A stretch of DNA of 64,000 nt from Aureimonas glaciei (GTDB taxonomy: Bacteria; Pseudomonadota; Alphaproteobacteria; Rhizobiales; Rhizobiaceae): contig NZ_BMJJ01000007.1 in the NCBI RefSeq assembly GCF_014643375.1, positions 232,002 through 296,001 of the forward strand, given 5' to 3'. The translations under genes and the position numbers were made by a program. Positions 8,678-17,096 of the stretch are shown piece by piece (position 1 is the stretch's first letter; every line of letters starts with the position of its first letter). Below the pieces are notes generated by a model that had not been told where the DNA came from, did not search any database, and saw only the letters and a program-made list of their open reading frames with translations.

Positions 8678-8696
8678 ATACACACCAAAAGGTAAC
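8678..8696 (-). promoter_or_regulatory. Left copy of a 19-bp motif, candidate HxlR operator
   Basis: On the minus strand this reads GTTACCTTTTGGTGTGTAT, 18 of 19 bases identical to the inverted copy at 9087-9105. It lies a few bases before the HxlR start codon and upstream of the leftward oxidoreductase operon, so a bound repressor could control both. The core contains an ACC-N4-GGT dyad. Confidence 0.6.
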
Positions 8697-8700
8697 TGCA

Positions 8701-9078
8701 ATGGTGGATCGTGACTGGCGATGCGAGGACCCGAAGGCACAGCTCGTTTGGGCGGCAGCGACGAGCGAGGCGATGCGCGTGCTCGAGGGCAAGTGGAAGA
8801 TCGTCATCATCTTCCAGCTCTTCGCCGCCAAGGAACCCCTGCGGTTCTCGGAGCTGGGACGCCGTGTCGAGGGCGTGAACCAGAAGATGCTGATCCAGCA
8901 ACTGAAGGAGCTGGAGAAGGACGGGATCATCGTCCGGACGATCTACCCGCAGGTGCCGCCGAAGGTGGAGTATGCGCTCAGCGAGATGGGTCTCGCCCTT
9001 GGCCCGGCCATCGAGGCCCTGATCGACTGGACGTTCATGCGCCGCAGCGCGTCGGAGGAAACGACTAAGGCCGCCTGA
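8701..9078 (+). CDS. HxlR-family transcriptional regulator
   Basis: 125 residues, the usual size. Single winged helix-turn-helix with family landmarks: ALL-beta-strand GKWKIVIIFQLF, helix LRFSELGRRVEGVNQKMLIQQL and wing KVEYALSEMG. A cysteine near the N-terminus (WRCEDP) matches the redox- or electrophile-sensing cysteine of characterised relatives such as YodB and HypR. It sits between two divergent oxidoreductase operons and is bracketed by inverted copies of a 19-bp motif, so I infer it represses both arms and itself until quinones or similar electrophiles appear. Confidence 0.85.
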   Translation: MVDRDWRCEDPKAQLVWAAATSEAMRVLEGKWKIVIIFQLFAAKEPLRFSELGRRVEGVNQKMLIQQLKELEKDGIIVRTIYPQVPPKVEYALSEMGLALGPAIEALIDWTFMRRSASEETTKAA

Positions 9079-9086
9079 CCGACGCG

Positions 9087-9105
9087 GTTACCTTTTGGTG
9101 CGTAT
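9087..9105 (+). promoter_or_regulatory. Right copy of the 19-bp motif, candidate HxlR operator
   Basis: GTTACCTTTTGGTGCGTAT follows the regulator gene and precedes the rightward oxidoreductase gene. Same core as the left copy in opposite orientation; each copy therefore faces the oxidoreductase operon on its own side in the same way. Confidence 0.6.
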
Positions 9106-9185
9106 AACACCAATCGGTGTGTTCTTGCCGATGCGTCAGCATCCGCTTAGCTTCGCCCCGTGGCATCAGCCTACGGGAGCGGAAC

Positions 9186-9932
9186 ATGAAGATCGGCATC
9201 ATCGGCATCGGCAACATCGGCGGCACCCTTGCTCGCAAGCTCGTTGCGGCAAGCCACCAGGTTCGCGTGGCGAACTCCAAGGGAGCCGAAGCCGTACGAC
9301 CCTTCGCTGACGAGATCGGGGCCACCGCCACCGACGCCCAGGGAGCCGTCGACGGCGTCGACCTCGTCATCCTCTCGATCCCCTTTCCCGCAGTGGCCAA
9401 CTTGCCGAAGGACCTCTTCGACGGCCTTCCCGACTCGGTCTCCGTAGTGGACACGGGCAACTACTATCCAGGCCTGCGTGATCCGCAGATCGCCGAGCTC
9501 GACGCGGGCAAGACCGAGAGCGTCTGGGTCACCGAACAGATCGGCCGACCCGTCATCAAGGCGTTCAACAACATCCTGGCGCACTCGCTCGCCGAGCTCG
9601 GCCGTCCCGCAGGATCGCCGGAACGCCTGGCCGTGGCCGTCGCGGGCGACGACGCCGCCGCGAAGCAGACAGTGATGGGCATCGCGAACGACGTCGGTTT
9701 CGATGCCGTCGACGGAGGGACGTTGCAGGAGTCGTGGCGCCAGCAGCCGGGAACGCCGGGCTACTGCTGCGACTACGATGCCGCGACTATGCGGAAGGCC
9801 CTGGCGGCCGCGGTGCCGGGCGAGGCCCCCGCCATCCGCGACAGGCTTCTCGAGAACATGAGCACGTCCGGTCCGCGGCTGACGCATGACGACATGATCG
9901 CCATGAACCGCTCGGCCAATCCCCTGAACTGA
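9186..9932 (+). CDS. NADP oxidoreductase, F420-reductase-like (right paralogue)
   Basis: 248 residues, exactly the length of the leftward paralogue. N-terminal Rossmann motif MKIGIIGIGNIGGTL, then VANSKGAEA, VDTGNYYPG, EQIGRPVIKAFN and a C-terminal SWRQQPGTPGYC block. The ATG at 9186 follows GGGAGCGGAAC; the in-frame ATG at 9117 would overlap promoter sequence. It heads a rightward set with a flavin monooxygenase and a tannase-family esterase, and may supply reduced cofactor or process a product of the monooxygenase; that link is inference. Confidence 0.8.
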   Translation: MKIGIIGIGNIGGTLARKLVAASHQVRVANSKGAEAVRPFADEIGATATDAQGAVDGVDLVILSIPFPAVANLPKDLFDGLPDSVSVVDTGNYYPGLRDPQIAELDAGKTESVWVTEQIGRPVIKAFNNILAHSLAELGRPAGSPERLAVAVAGDDAAAKQTVMGIANDVGFDAVDGGTLQESWRQQPGTPGYCCDYDAATMRKALAAAVPGEAPAIRDRLLENMSTSGPRLTHDDMIAMNRSANPLN

Positions 9933-10030
9933 GGGTCGCCGAAAGGCATCCGGCCGCTCGATCGCGGTCGCCAACGGCGGACCGAGCGGGCGACTTTACC
10001 CCGCCTGCCAACTCGCACCCGAGGACTGTC

Positions 10031-11353
10031 ATGACAAAGCCGAAGATGATCGTCGGGATGCATCTCGGGAACGGCTACGGCACGCATGGGGCATGGCGCA
10101 TGCCCTGGGTCGATCCGACGAGCTACACGAGCTTCGACGCCAAGGTTCGCCATGCTCAGGCAGCCGAACGCGGCAAGCTCCAGTTCTTGTTCCTGCCGGA
10201 CGGGCCGAGCTACGTCGCCGACGTCGACAACGAGCCTCCGCACTACAATCTCGACGTGATGCTTACCCTTGCGGCGGTCGCCCGCGAGACCAGTCGCATC
10301 GGCCTAGTCGCGACGGGCTCCACCACCTTCAACGAACCCTTCAACCTCGCACGGCAGTTCAAGGCGCTCGACGTCATGAGCCATGGCCGGGCCGGATGGA
10401 ACGCGGTCACCTCGAGCGGCGAGGACGTGGCGGCGAACTACGGAAAGCGCGTACCCGCCCGTCCGGAGCGCTACGCCCGGGCGCACGAGAGCATCCAGCT
10501 CGTGCAGGCCCTGTGGGGTAGCTGGGGCCGGGACGCATGGGTGCACGACCAGGCGTCCGGCCAGTTCGCGAGGGGTGACGAGGTCGTGCCGATCAACCTC
10601 AGCGGCGAGTTCGTCGCCTCCCGCGGTCCCCTCTACATCCCGCCGTCCGAACAGGGTCAGCCGATCATCTTCCAGGCAGGCGGCGGTGGGAACGGCCTCG
10701 AGCTGGCAGGCCGCTACGCCAGCGGCGTCGTCGGGGCGACCTTCAGCATCGAGGACGCCCGCAGCCAGCGGGCCGCCATCCGCGAGGCGGCGGAGCGCGC
10801 CGGGCGCGATCCGGACGAGGTGAAGTTCTTCGCCGGCCTGATGACGACGATCGCCGACGACAAGCGCTCGGGCCTTGATCGCCGGATCAAGCTGACCGAG
10901 CACACCTTCGCGCAACGTATCCCTTATCTCGGCCAGATGCTCGGACTGCATCTCGACCCTGCTCGCCTCGACGAGCCGCTGACGCAGGAGCAGTTGGCGG
11001 CCGCGAGTCCCTCGCCGAGGGATCCTCGTTCCGCGCTGGCCCTGAAGGTTGCCCGGGAGGGTTGGAACCTTCGCGACATCCTGGCCCACGGCGTGATCGA
11101 CTACCATCCGGTGATCGCAGGCCCGCCTGTCGAAGCTGCGGACCACATGCAGGAATGGTTCGAGGCCGAGGCCGTCGACGGGTTCTGGGTATCCCCGGAC
11201 GTCTACGACGACGGGATCGATGCCTTCGTCGATGGCGTGATCCCGATCTTACAGGACCGCGGCCTGTTCCATCGCGAGTACGAGGGCACGACCCTCCGCG
11301 ACCATCTCGGGGTGCCCGCGCAGTACGGGCTCGATCCCCGCATCGCCGGCTGA
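10031..11353 (+). CDS. FMNH2-dependent monooxygenase of the NtaA/SnaA/DszA family
   Basis: 440 residues, typical for the nitrilotriacetate monooxygenase subgroup of bacterial luciferase-like enzymes. Characteristic blocks: HGAWRMPWVDP near the start, LFLPDGPSY, the RTSRIGL-like segment (ARETSRIGLVATGSTT), the long conserved stretch around GRAGWNAVTS, and FQAGGGGNGLELAGRYASG in the middle. These enzymes use reduced FMN supplied by a separate reductase plus oxygen to attack C-N, C-S or ring bonds. No classical flavin reductase is adjacent; the oxidoreductase upstream may fill that role. Substrate unknown. Confidence 0.85.
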   Translation: MTKPKMIVGMHLGNGYGTHGAWRMPWVDPTSYTSFDAKVRHAQAAERGKLQFLFLPDGPSYVADVDNEPPHYNLDVMLTLAAVARETSRIGLVATGSTTFNEPFNLARQFKALDVMSHGRAGWNAVTSSGEDVAANYGKRVPARPERYARAHESIQLVQALWGSWGRDAWVHDQASGQFARGDEVVPINLSGEFVASRGPLYIPPSEQGQPIIFQAGGGGNGLELAGRYASGVVGATFSIEDARSQRAAIREAAERAGRDPDEVKFFAGLMTTIADDKRSGLDRRIKLTEHTFAQRIPYLGQMLGLHLDPARLDEPLTQEQLAAASPSPRDPRSALALKVAREGWNLRDILAHGVIDYHPVIAGPPVEAADHMQEWFEAEAVDGFWVSPDVYDDGIDAFVDGVIPILQDRGLFHREYEGTTLRDHLGVPAQYGLDPRIAG

Positions 11354-11386
11354 GCCGACAACAACATCAAGGAGGAGGAAACAACC

Positions 11387-13276
11387 ATGACCCAGCGCAT
11401 TACCAACATCGGAAACCGCGGAAACGAAGCCTTCGCTCATCACCGCAAGCTCGCGACGCTTCTGGCATCTGGAGCCATGCTGGGCATGGCGCTCACCGGG
11501 CCGGCAGCGTTTGCCCAAGCCGCCGACAACGGAGGGCCGACCCCTTCCGCCCCGCTGGCCTGCGACGACGGATTGAAGACCGCCCTGAGCGGCTCTGCCG
11601 ACACCACTGTCCTGCTCGTGAAGGCGTTCAAACAGGGAGAGCCTCTGCTTCTCGAGGGAGCCGCGAACGGAGCGGCTTCCAGCAGCACCGTCGAGGGCGC
11701 CGCGGGCGCTCCCCCTCCGACGGTCGGAACGGACATGTGCCTCGTGAAGCTGTTGGTTGGTCCCGGTAACCCGGGTCCCGCTGAAGCGCGATCGACCTCG
11801 GCGGGCATCGGGATCGAGGTGCTGCTCCCCAGCCACGACGGGTGGAACGGACGCATCCGGGCCTACGGCAACAGCGGCTGGTCGGGAACTCCGCAGGCGA
11901 GCGAGACTCAGATCGCCAGCGACGATCTCCATTCGGCTGCCGCGGCGAAGGGCTTCGTGGTGGCAACGTCCGACAACGGGCATATGGGTTCGCCGATCGA
12001 TCCCTCCTTCGCCATGAACCCGGACGGCAGCGTCAACACGGTCGGCTGGAAGGACTTCTCCGAGCGGAGCCTGCACGAGGTGGCCGAGAAGACGAAGGCG
12101 CTGACAAAGCTCTACTACGGTCGCCCGCACGAGTTCGCATACTGGGACGGCTTCTCCACCGGGGGCCGTCAGGGCCTCAAGATCGCGCAAGCGTTTCCCG
12201 GCGACTTCGACGGGATCCTGGTCGGCGCGCCTGCCATCAACTGGAGCCGCTACCACACGGCGGGGCTCTACGCCCAGGTTGCCATGAAGCAAGACCTCGG
12301 CAGGCTCGTCGCGCCGGAGAAGCTCGCCACTGTCACCAAGGCGGCGATCGCAGCTTGCGGCGGTGCCGAGCTCGGTTTCCTGATCGACCCGCTGTCATGC
12401 CGATACGATCCCACGCAGGACGCCGCGGCCCTCTGCAAGGAGCCGTCCGGCCAAGCTGGCAGTGGCGCGGCGGGCGATCCACAGGCTTGCCTCACCAAGG
12501 AGGAAGCGACCGTCGTCAACAAGATCTGGTACGGCCAGACCGTCGACGGTTCGGCGCCCGCTCCCCAGAGCGACAACGGCAGTGCGAACGTGCTGTCAGA
12601 CCAGACGCGGCTGTGGTTCGGCTGGACGCGCGGCACCGACCTGAAGGCCACGCCCGCAGGCGGCGCGCCGGGCATCTTTCTCGCGGCGGATCAGGCTGCC
12701 CTCGAGATGCAGGACCCCACGTTGGGGAGCCAGTTCTTCGTGAACGCCACGGGCAAGGGCGCGAACCGCTGGCTGGAGACGCTGGACTACGCGGGCCTTG
12801 CCGCCGCGCAGGCTCGGGGCGTCGAGCTCCAACCGCAGTTCAGTGCCATCAACACCGACGATCCCGACCTGTCGGCCTTGGACGCCGCGGGAGGCAAGGT
12901 GGTGATGTACCAGGGCCTGGCGGACGAGTACATCCCGGCCCAGGGATCGATCGGCTACTATGAGAGCGTCCTGTCCCGCATGGGCGGCGCCGAGGCGGTC
13001 CAGGGGTTCTTCCGTTCCTACCTCATCCCCGGTTTCACCCACAGCGGGCGCTCCGAGGGGCTGCCGAACGTGCCCGTGCCCCAGCCCGTGTCCGGTCGCG
13101 ACGAGATGTTCACGGCACTTCAGGACTGGGTCGAGAACGGCAAGGCGCCGGGAACGATCAAAGTCACTTCGAGCGACGGCAGCGTCTCCCTGCCGCTCTG
13201 CGTCTATCCGATGAAGACGACCTACAAGGGCGCGGGTTCGGTGAAGTCAGCAACGAGCTACGCCTGCGAGTTATGA
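11387..13276 (+). CDS. Tannase / feruloyl esterase family protein, exported
   Basis: 629 residues with an N-terminal export signal (basic start, hydrophobic run LATLLASGAMLGMAL, Ala-rich end near FAQA). The alpha/beta-hydrolase nucleophile motif is GFSTGGRQG with Ser257; the acid is probably Asp513 (GLADEYIP) and the base His552 (GFTHSGR). In characterised tannases a Cys before the Ser and a Cys after the His form a disulfide (CS-D-HC motif); here both are replaced, by Phe and Ser. The fold and triad remain, so it probably cleaves aromatic or other esters outside the cytoplasm. A GGAGGAGG ribosome site precedes the ATG. Confidence 0.8.
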   Translation: MTQRITNIGNRGNEAFAHHRKLATLLASGAMLGMALTGPAAFAQAADNGGPTPSAPLACDDGLKTALSGSADTTVLLVKAFKQGEPLLLEGAANGAASSSTVEGAAGAPPPTVGTDMCLVKLLVGPGNPGPAEARSTSAGIGIEVLLPSHDGWNGRIRAYGNSGWSGTPQASETQIASDDLHSAAAAKGFVVATSDNGHMGSPIDPSFAMNPDGSVNTVGWKDFSERSLHEVAEKTKALTKLYYGRPHEFAYWDGFSTGGRQGLKIAQAFPGDFDGILVGAPAINWSRYHTAGLYAQVAMKQDLGRLVAPEKLATVTKAAIAACGGAELGFLIDPLSCRYDPTQDAAALCKEPSGQAGSGAAGDPQACLTKEEATVVNKIWYGQTVDGSAPAPQSDNGSANVLSDQTRLWFGWTRGTDLKATPAGGAPGIFLAADQAALEMQDPTLGSQFFVNATGKGANRWLETLDYAGLAAAQARGVELQPQFSAINTDDPDLSALDAAGGKVVMYQGLADEYIPAQGSIGYYESVLSRMGGAEAVQGFFRSYLIPGFTHSGRSEGLPNVPVPQPVSGRDEMFTALQDWVENGKAPGTIKVTSSDGSVSLPLCVYPMKTTYKGAGSVKSATSYACEL

Positions 13277-13672
13277 CGTTATGGAACGTACGCTGAAGTA
13301 GGAACCCGTAAGCCGTCGCTTCTTCACCAACGGATGGCGACGGAAACCCTTGCCGACTTCTGAGTTCGCGAAGGTCCGCTTCTTCAGTCTCCACGCTCGA
13401 AGCTGAATGGCTCCTTTCCACCCCGTCCGGTCTCAAGCGGCTATTGAAGCAGCCGTCCGGAAGCGGTCGGACGGCTCTCGACCCGGTGCAGCCGTCCGGC
13501 GTCGTTGTTAGGCTGCTCGGAAGCGGTCATGCGCTGATACCGTCGCTTCTACGGGGGCCCTCGTGCGTATGGCGCTGTGCCATCAGTGGATGCAGCGTAC
13601 AGCGGTCGACCAGCACTTAATTTAGCCGATCCGAAATGGAGATCTTGGCACCCGACTGTTCTTCAGGCCGTC
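13277..13672. other. Intergenic region with a hairpin and short repeats
   Basis: No gene seen. A 9-bp perfect hairpin (AGCCGTCCG at 13451-13459, CGGACGGCT at 13468-13476) lies between the converging tannase and EthD genes and may stop transcription, although there is no T-run. Short words such as GCAGCCGTCCGG and GGAAGCGGTC are each repeated nearby, suggesting decayed repeat sequence. Confidence 0.4.
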
Positions 13673-14593
13673 TCAATCTTGTAACCGCCCTGTCAGCAGG
13701 AGACGGCGCACGTCCTCCTTGACCTGGTTGAGGGCGCCGATCTGCTCGATCAACTGGGCGGGTCGGCTGCCGCGCAGACCTGCCAGCGTCAGCGTCCTGT
13801 CACGCACGTAGGTGTAGACACCACTGACCGCGAAGCCCGTAGCGTAGGCGACATAGGCCTCCAGTCCCGCAACCGCGGTGCCGAACGCGTTGGACGCGAA
13901 GTAGGTCCGGCGCTCCAGCGGGGATGCGAAGGCCAGTTCTAGCACCGCCACCAAGCGCCGTTCGGGAGGGACCTGGTGATCGACGTTCGGGGCTGGCGGC
14001 GCAGGCTTGGCATTGTCGTAGGCCTCCGGAAGATGGACGCGCACCTTGAGGACGGCCTCCTCGGTGGCGAGCGAACGGGCCAGCGTGGTCATGCGCTCGC
14101 CGAACGCCGCGGCGTCGTCGTGCCTGGCGCCGAAGTGGACGTGGATCCTGTCGAGGCCGTCGTCCCCGTTCGGCGAGGGCTCGGCCGAGTAATCGACCAG
14201 CGTCGTCGACCCCTTCGGCAACGCGTAGGCGACGGTGGCGGCAAACATGTTCTGCTCGTCCGCGAAGAGGATCGGGCAGGCCTCGTTGAACAGGACCTGA
14301 TCCTCGGCAGACTGGAAGCCGATCTCGACGCCCCCGTCCAGCTCGTAGTCGGGGAACGGCTCGATACCCTCGATCACGGGCCACAGATGGGCGTCCTGCT
14401 CGCGGTCGAAATGGTTCTGCACGTACCAGCCTAGACCGGGAATGCGCGAGCACAGCGGCCCGTGCACGTCCCGCCAGTAGGTCGCGAACAGCTCGTGCGG
14501 CACCCGCGGGCGTCGCAGGACGGTCGTGTAGGAGTTGATGGCAATAGCGGTATCGCGTTCGGCATGGTCGATGGCGGTCGAGATCTTGGGCAT
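13673..14593 (-). CDS. EthD-domain dimeric alpha/beta-barrel protein
   Basis: 306 residues from the ATG at 14593, which removes an arginine-rich upstream extension. The N-terminal part has the EthD-like signature (VLRRPRVPHELFATYWRDVH, then GPLCSRIPG), and a second ferredoxin-like half follows, so the chain carries two such modules. EthD-type proteins are small helpers or enzymes in monooxygenase and polyketide pathways. It is last in a leftward cluster with a luciferase-like monooxygenase and an MFS exporter, which suggests work on the same compound. Function otherwise unknown. Confidence 0.65.
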   Translation of the reverse strand: MPKISTAIDHAERDTAIAINSYTTVLRRPRVPHELFATYWRDVHGPLCSRIPGLGWYVQNHFDREQDAHLWPVIEGIEPFPDYELDGGVEIGFQSAEDQVLFNEACPILFADEQNMFAATVAYALPKGSTTLVDYSAEPSPNGDDGLDRIHVHFGARHDDAAAFGERMTTLARSLATEEAVLKVRVHLPEAYDNAKPAPPAPNVDHQVPPERRLVAVLELAFASPLERRTYFASNAFGTAVAGLEAYVAYATGFAVSGVYTYVRDRTLTLAGLRGSRPAQLIEQIGALNQVKEDVRRLLLTGRLQD

Positions 14594-14709
14594 GGGCTTG
14601 TCCTTGGTGACGGGTGAAGCATTGGCTTGATCGCCTGGTAAGGCGAGCTCGTCAGTGGCCAATGCCTTTGAAAGGAAACGGGCAGGTCTGAGCGGCCTGC
14701 TGACGAAAG

Positions 14710-15711
14710 TCAGTCCTGCGAGAAGACAGGCAGAACGTGATCGGCGAGCTCGGCGACCGCGTCCTCGAAGGGGCGCCGCAGCGGCTTCATGTTGAGCGCG
14801 ACGTGGTTCACGCCCTCGTCGCGCTGCCGCTTCCAATGCTCGACGAGCGCCTTTCGGCCACCTCGCATCGCGCCGCCCTGGAACCCGAGCGGTGCATCCG
14901 GATCGGCGAGGAGGTCGAACATCGTTCCGTAGCCGTAGGGCCGGAACCGTCCTTCGCTGCCCAGACGCCATTCGGCGACGACCGACGCCAACATCTTCGG
15001 ATTGCTGAGGTGCCAGATCCAGCCGTCGGTGTTGGCGCCCAGCCAGTCGAAGTCCTGTCCTGCCCGACCGATGGCGACGATCGGAAGGCTGGGCGCCACG
15101 GGTTTCGGCAGCATGTCCAGTGACCCGTCCATCACCCCGTAGTGACGTGAGTGGTGCTGCGGGAAGGACCCTTCGGTCGCAGCCCGGATCACCGCCAGCG
15201 CGTCCCGATAGCGCTCGACGCGGTTGTCGATGTCGCTCCCGAATGCCGCGAACTCCGACGGTCGGTCACCTGTGGCAAGGCCAAGGATGAAGCGACCGCC
15301 GCTCAATCGATCAATGCTCGCTGCCTGCTTGGCGACGATCAACGGGTCGCGCAACGGCGACACGATGCCGGCGGTGCCGATCGCGATCCGCCTCGTCTGC
15401 GCGGCGAGCCAGCCTGCGTAGACCATCGGCTCGACGACCTGCCCCGTGTCGCCGAAGCTGGGATCGTAGAACGGAACGTCGCGAAGCCAGATCGCGGCAA
15501 AGTCGATGCCGTCGACGAGACTCAGGGCGTCCGCATGGCGTTCGAGCGTCGGCCACGGCGAATCCGGATAGGCCTCGAGCGGCGCGATCAGCCCGAAGGT
15601 CAGGTGTCCTTCGCGGAAGACCCGAGCGTAGCCGGGGTGCTCTCCGAGCGAGGGGACGTAAGGCATCCCCGCGATCGGGTTGCCCCGGACGATGGTGGAC
15701 TCAATCGGCAT
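14710..15711 (-). CDS. Luciferase-like flavin-dependent oxidoreductase
   Basis: 333 residues. TIM-barrel LLM-class landmarks include LTFGLIAPLEAY, the WLAAQTRRIAIGTAG strand, VAKQAASIDRLSGGRFILGL (the most conserved block of the class) and GRAGQDFDWLGAN. It would use reduced flavin to oxidise a small molecule. Its ATG overlaps the end of the upstream MFS gene by 11 bp, so translation of the two is probably coupled. Distinct subgroup from the NtaA-like enzyme at 10.0 kb. Confidence 0.8.
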   Translation of the reverse strand: MPIESTIVRGNPIAGMPYVPSLGEHPGYARVFREGHLTFGLIAPLEAYPDSPWPTLERHADALSLVDGIDFAAIWLRDVPFYDPSFGDTGQVVEPMVYAGWLAAQTRRIAIGTAGIVSPLRDPLIVAKQAASIDRLSGGRFILGLATGDRPSEFAAFGSDIDNRVERYRDALAVIRAATEGSFPQHHSRHYGVMDGSLDMLPKPVAPSLPIVAIGRAGQDFDWLGANTDGWIWHLSNPKMLASVVAEWRLGSEGRFRPYGYGTMFDLLADPDAPLGFQGGAMRGGRKALVEHWKRQRDEGVNHVALNMKPLRRPFEDAVAELADHVLPVFSQD

Positions 15712-16909
15712 GGGAGACCTCCGTTCTGCTCAGGCGTGCGACGAACGGAACCATAAGGACCCCGACGACGGCGATCGCGGCGGCAAGGTAGCCGAGGCTC
15801 CCGACGCCGAAGGTACCGATCGTCGCGGCGCCGATGAGCGCGCCGAAGCCAATCCCTGCGTTGGCCATCGAGACGTTGAGCGTGCCCGCGAGGGCCTGAG
15901 CATGACTCGCCACGCCAATCACGCGAACCTGGCAGATCGGGTAGAGGGCGGTATTGGCAAAGCCCCAGACGGCGAGCGCGATCGCCAGCCAGAGGTGGTT
16001 GCCGGCCAGCGGCACCGCGGCGGCCATGCCGATTGCAAGGACGGCGAGGGCGGCGAGCGTCGCGCGGAAGGGGTCGCGCCCGACCATGTGCCCACCGACC
16101 CAGTTGCCAGCGAGACCCACGACACCGAAGCCCATCAGCCACCATCCGACGGCGCCGGGTGCAATCCCCGCCACCTGCTCAAGGAGATCGGCGAGGTAGG
16201 TGTAGGACGTGAACATCGCGGTGAAGACCACGACGGAGAGCGCCAGGTTGGCAACGAAGGCACGGTCTCGGAAGATGTGGAGCTGCTCGCCCAGCCGCAT
16301 GCGCGGCGTCCGGGCGATGGGCGGCATGACCACGGCGAGGAGGACGGCCATCGCGAGCGAGAGAAGCGCAAGCCCCCAGAAGGTGCCCCGCCAACCGAAA
16401 GCGTCGCCGGCAAGGGTTCCGAGCGGGATGCCGAGGACCATCGCGCCGGCGATGCCCATGTAGACGTTCGAAACGGCCTTGGCCGCGCGTTCTGGGCCGG
16501 CGATCGCCCCGGCCGTCTCGCTGGCGGTCCCCCAGAAGACCGGAAGCGCCAAGGCCGGAAGGAATCGGCCGAGCCCAAGTACCCAGATGTTGGGTGCCGC
16601 GGCCGCCAGCGCGTTCGACGCGGCGAAGATCAGGAGGATGACAACGAACAGCCGCTTGCGGTCGAAATGGGACAGCAACGCGGTGAGGACGGGCCCGAAC
16701 AGCATCACGGTGAACCCGAACAGGGTCACGAGCCAACCCGCAGTGGAGACGGCGATCCCGAGATCGCGGGCGAGGCTCGGCAGTAGGCCGACGATGATGA
16801 ACTCGGTCGTGACGATGACGAAGGCCGAGACGGCCAGGAGAGCCACGGCGAGCGCGGTGCCGGCGGGCTTCGCCGCACCGACAGGCGCGGCGTTCAGGAC
16901 GGCACTCAT
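15701..16909 (-). CDS. MFS efflux transporter (12 membrane helices)
   Basis: 402 residues from the ATG at 16909. Hydrophobic segments fit 12 helices. The first helix (ALLAVSAFVIVTTEFIIVGL) and the loop between helices 2 and 3 (LSHFDRKRL) match the arabinose/sugar-efflux subgroup of drug:H+ antiporters. The upstream extension to 17461 overlaps the divergent LysR gene and is not plausible. First gene of the leftward operon; a LysR regulator is divergent across 187 bp, the standard layout for exporter control. Confidence 0.85.
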   Translation of the reverse strand: MSAVLNAAPVGAAKPAGTALAVALLAVSAFVIVTTEFIIVGLLPSLARDLGIAVSTAGWLVTLFGFTVMLFGPVLTALLSHFDRKRLFVVILLIFAASNALAAAAPNIWVLGLGRFLPALALPVFWGTASETAGAIAGPERAAKAVSNVYMGIAGAMVLGIPLGTLAGDAFGWRGTFWGLALLSLAMAVLLAVVMPPIARTPRMRLGEQLHIFRDRAFVANLALSVVVFTAMFTSYTYLADLLEQVAGIAPGAVGWWLMGFGVVGLAGNWVGGHMVGRDPFRATLAALAVLAIGMAAAVPLAGNHLWLAIALAVWGFANTALYPICQVRVIGVASHAQALAGTLNVSMANAGIGFGALIGAATIGTFGVGSLGYLAAAIAVVGVLMVPFVARLSRTEVSHAD

Positions 16910-17096
16910 CGATGGGCACCGATCGTGGTCGCCGGTCCCCCTGTGTGAGTTGCGTTTGGCGCATGCGCCAAGGAAGGACGGTGAGAATTGGCCACGAGTG
17001 GCTCCTAGATGCAATTGCTCCGACGCCTCATCTAGCGACGACCGCTCACTCCACCTACAGTCCCTAATTCCGATCATAACGGAGCAAAGGTTCTCA

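Noticed and set aside
13277..13672. CRISPR array or tandem-repeat array
   Set aside because: Only two copies of each short word, with irregular spacing and no conserved repeat length.
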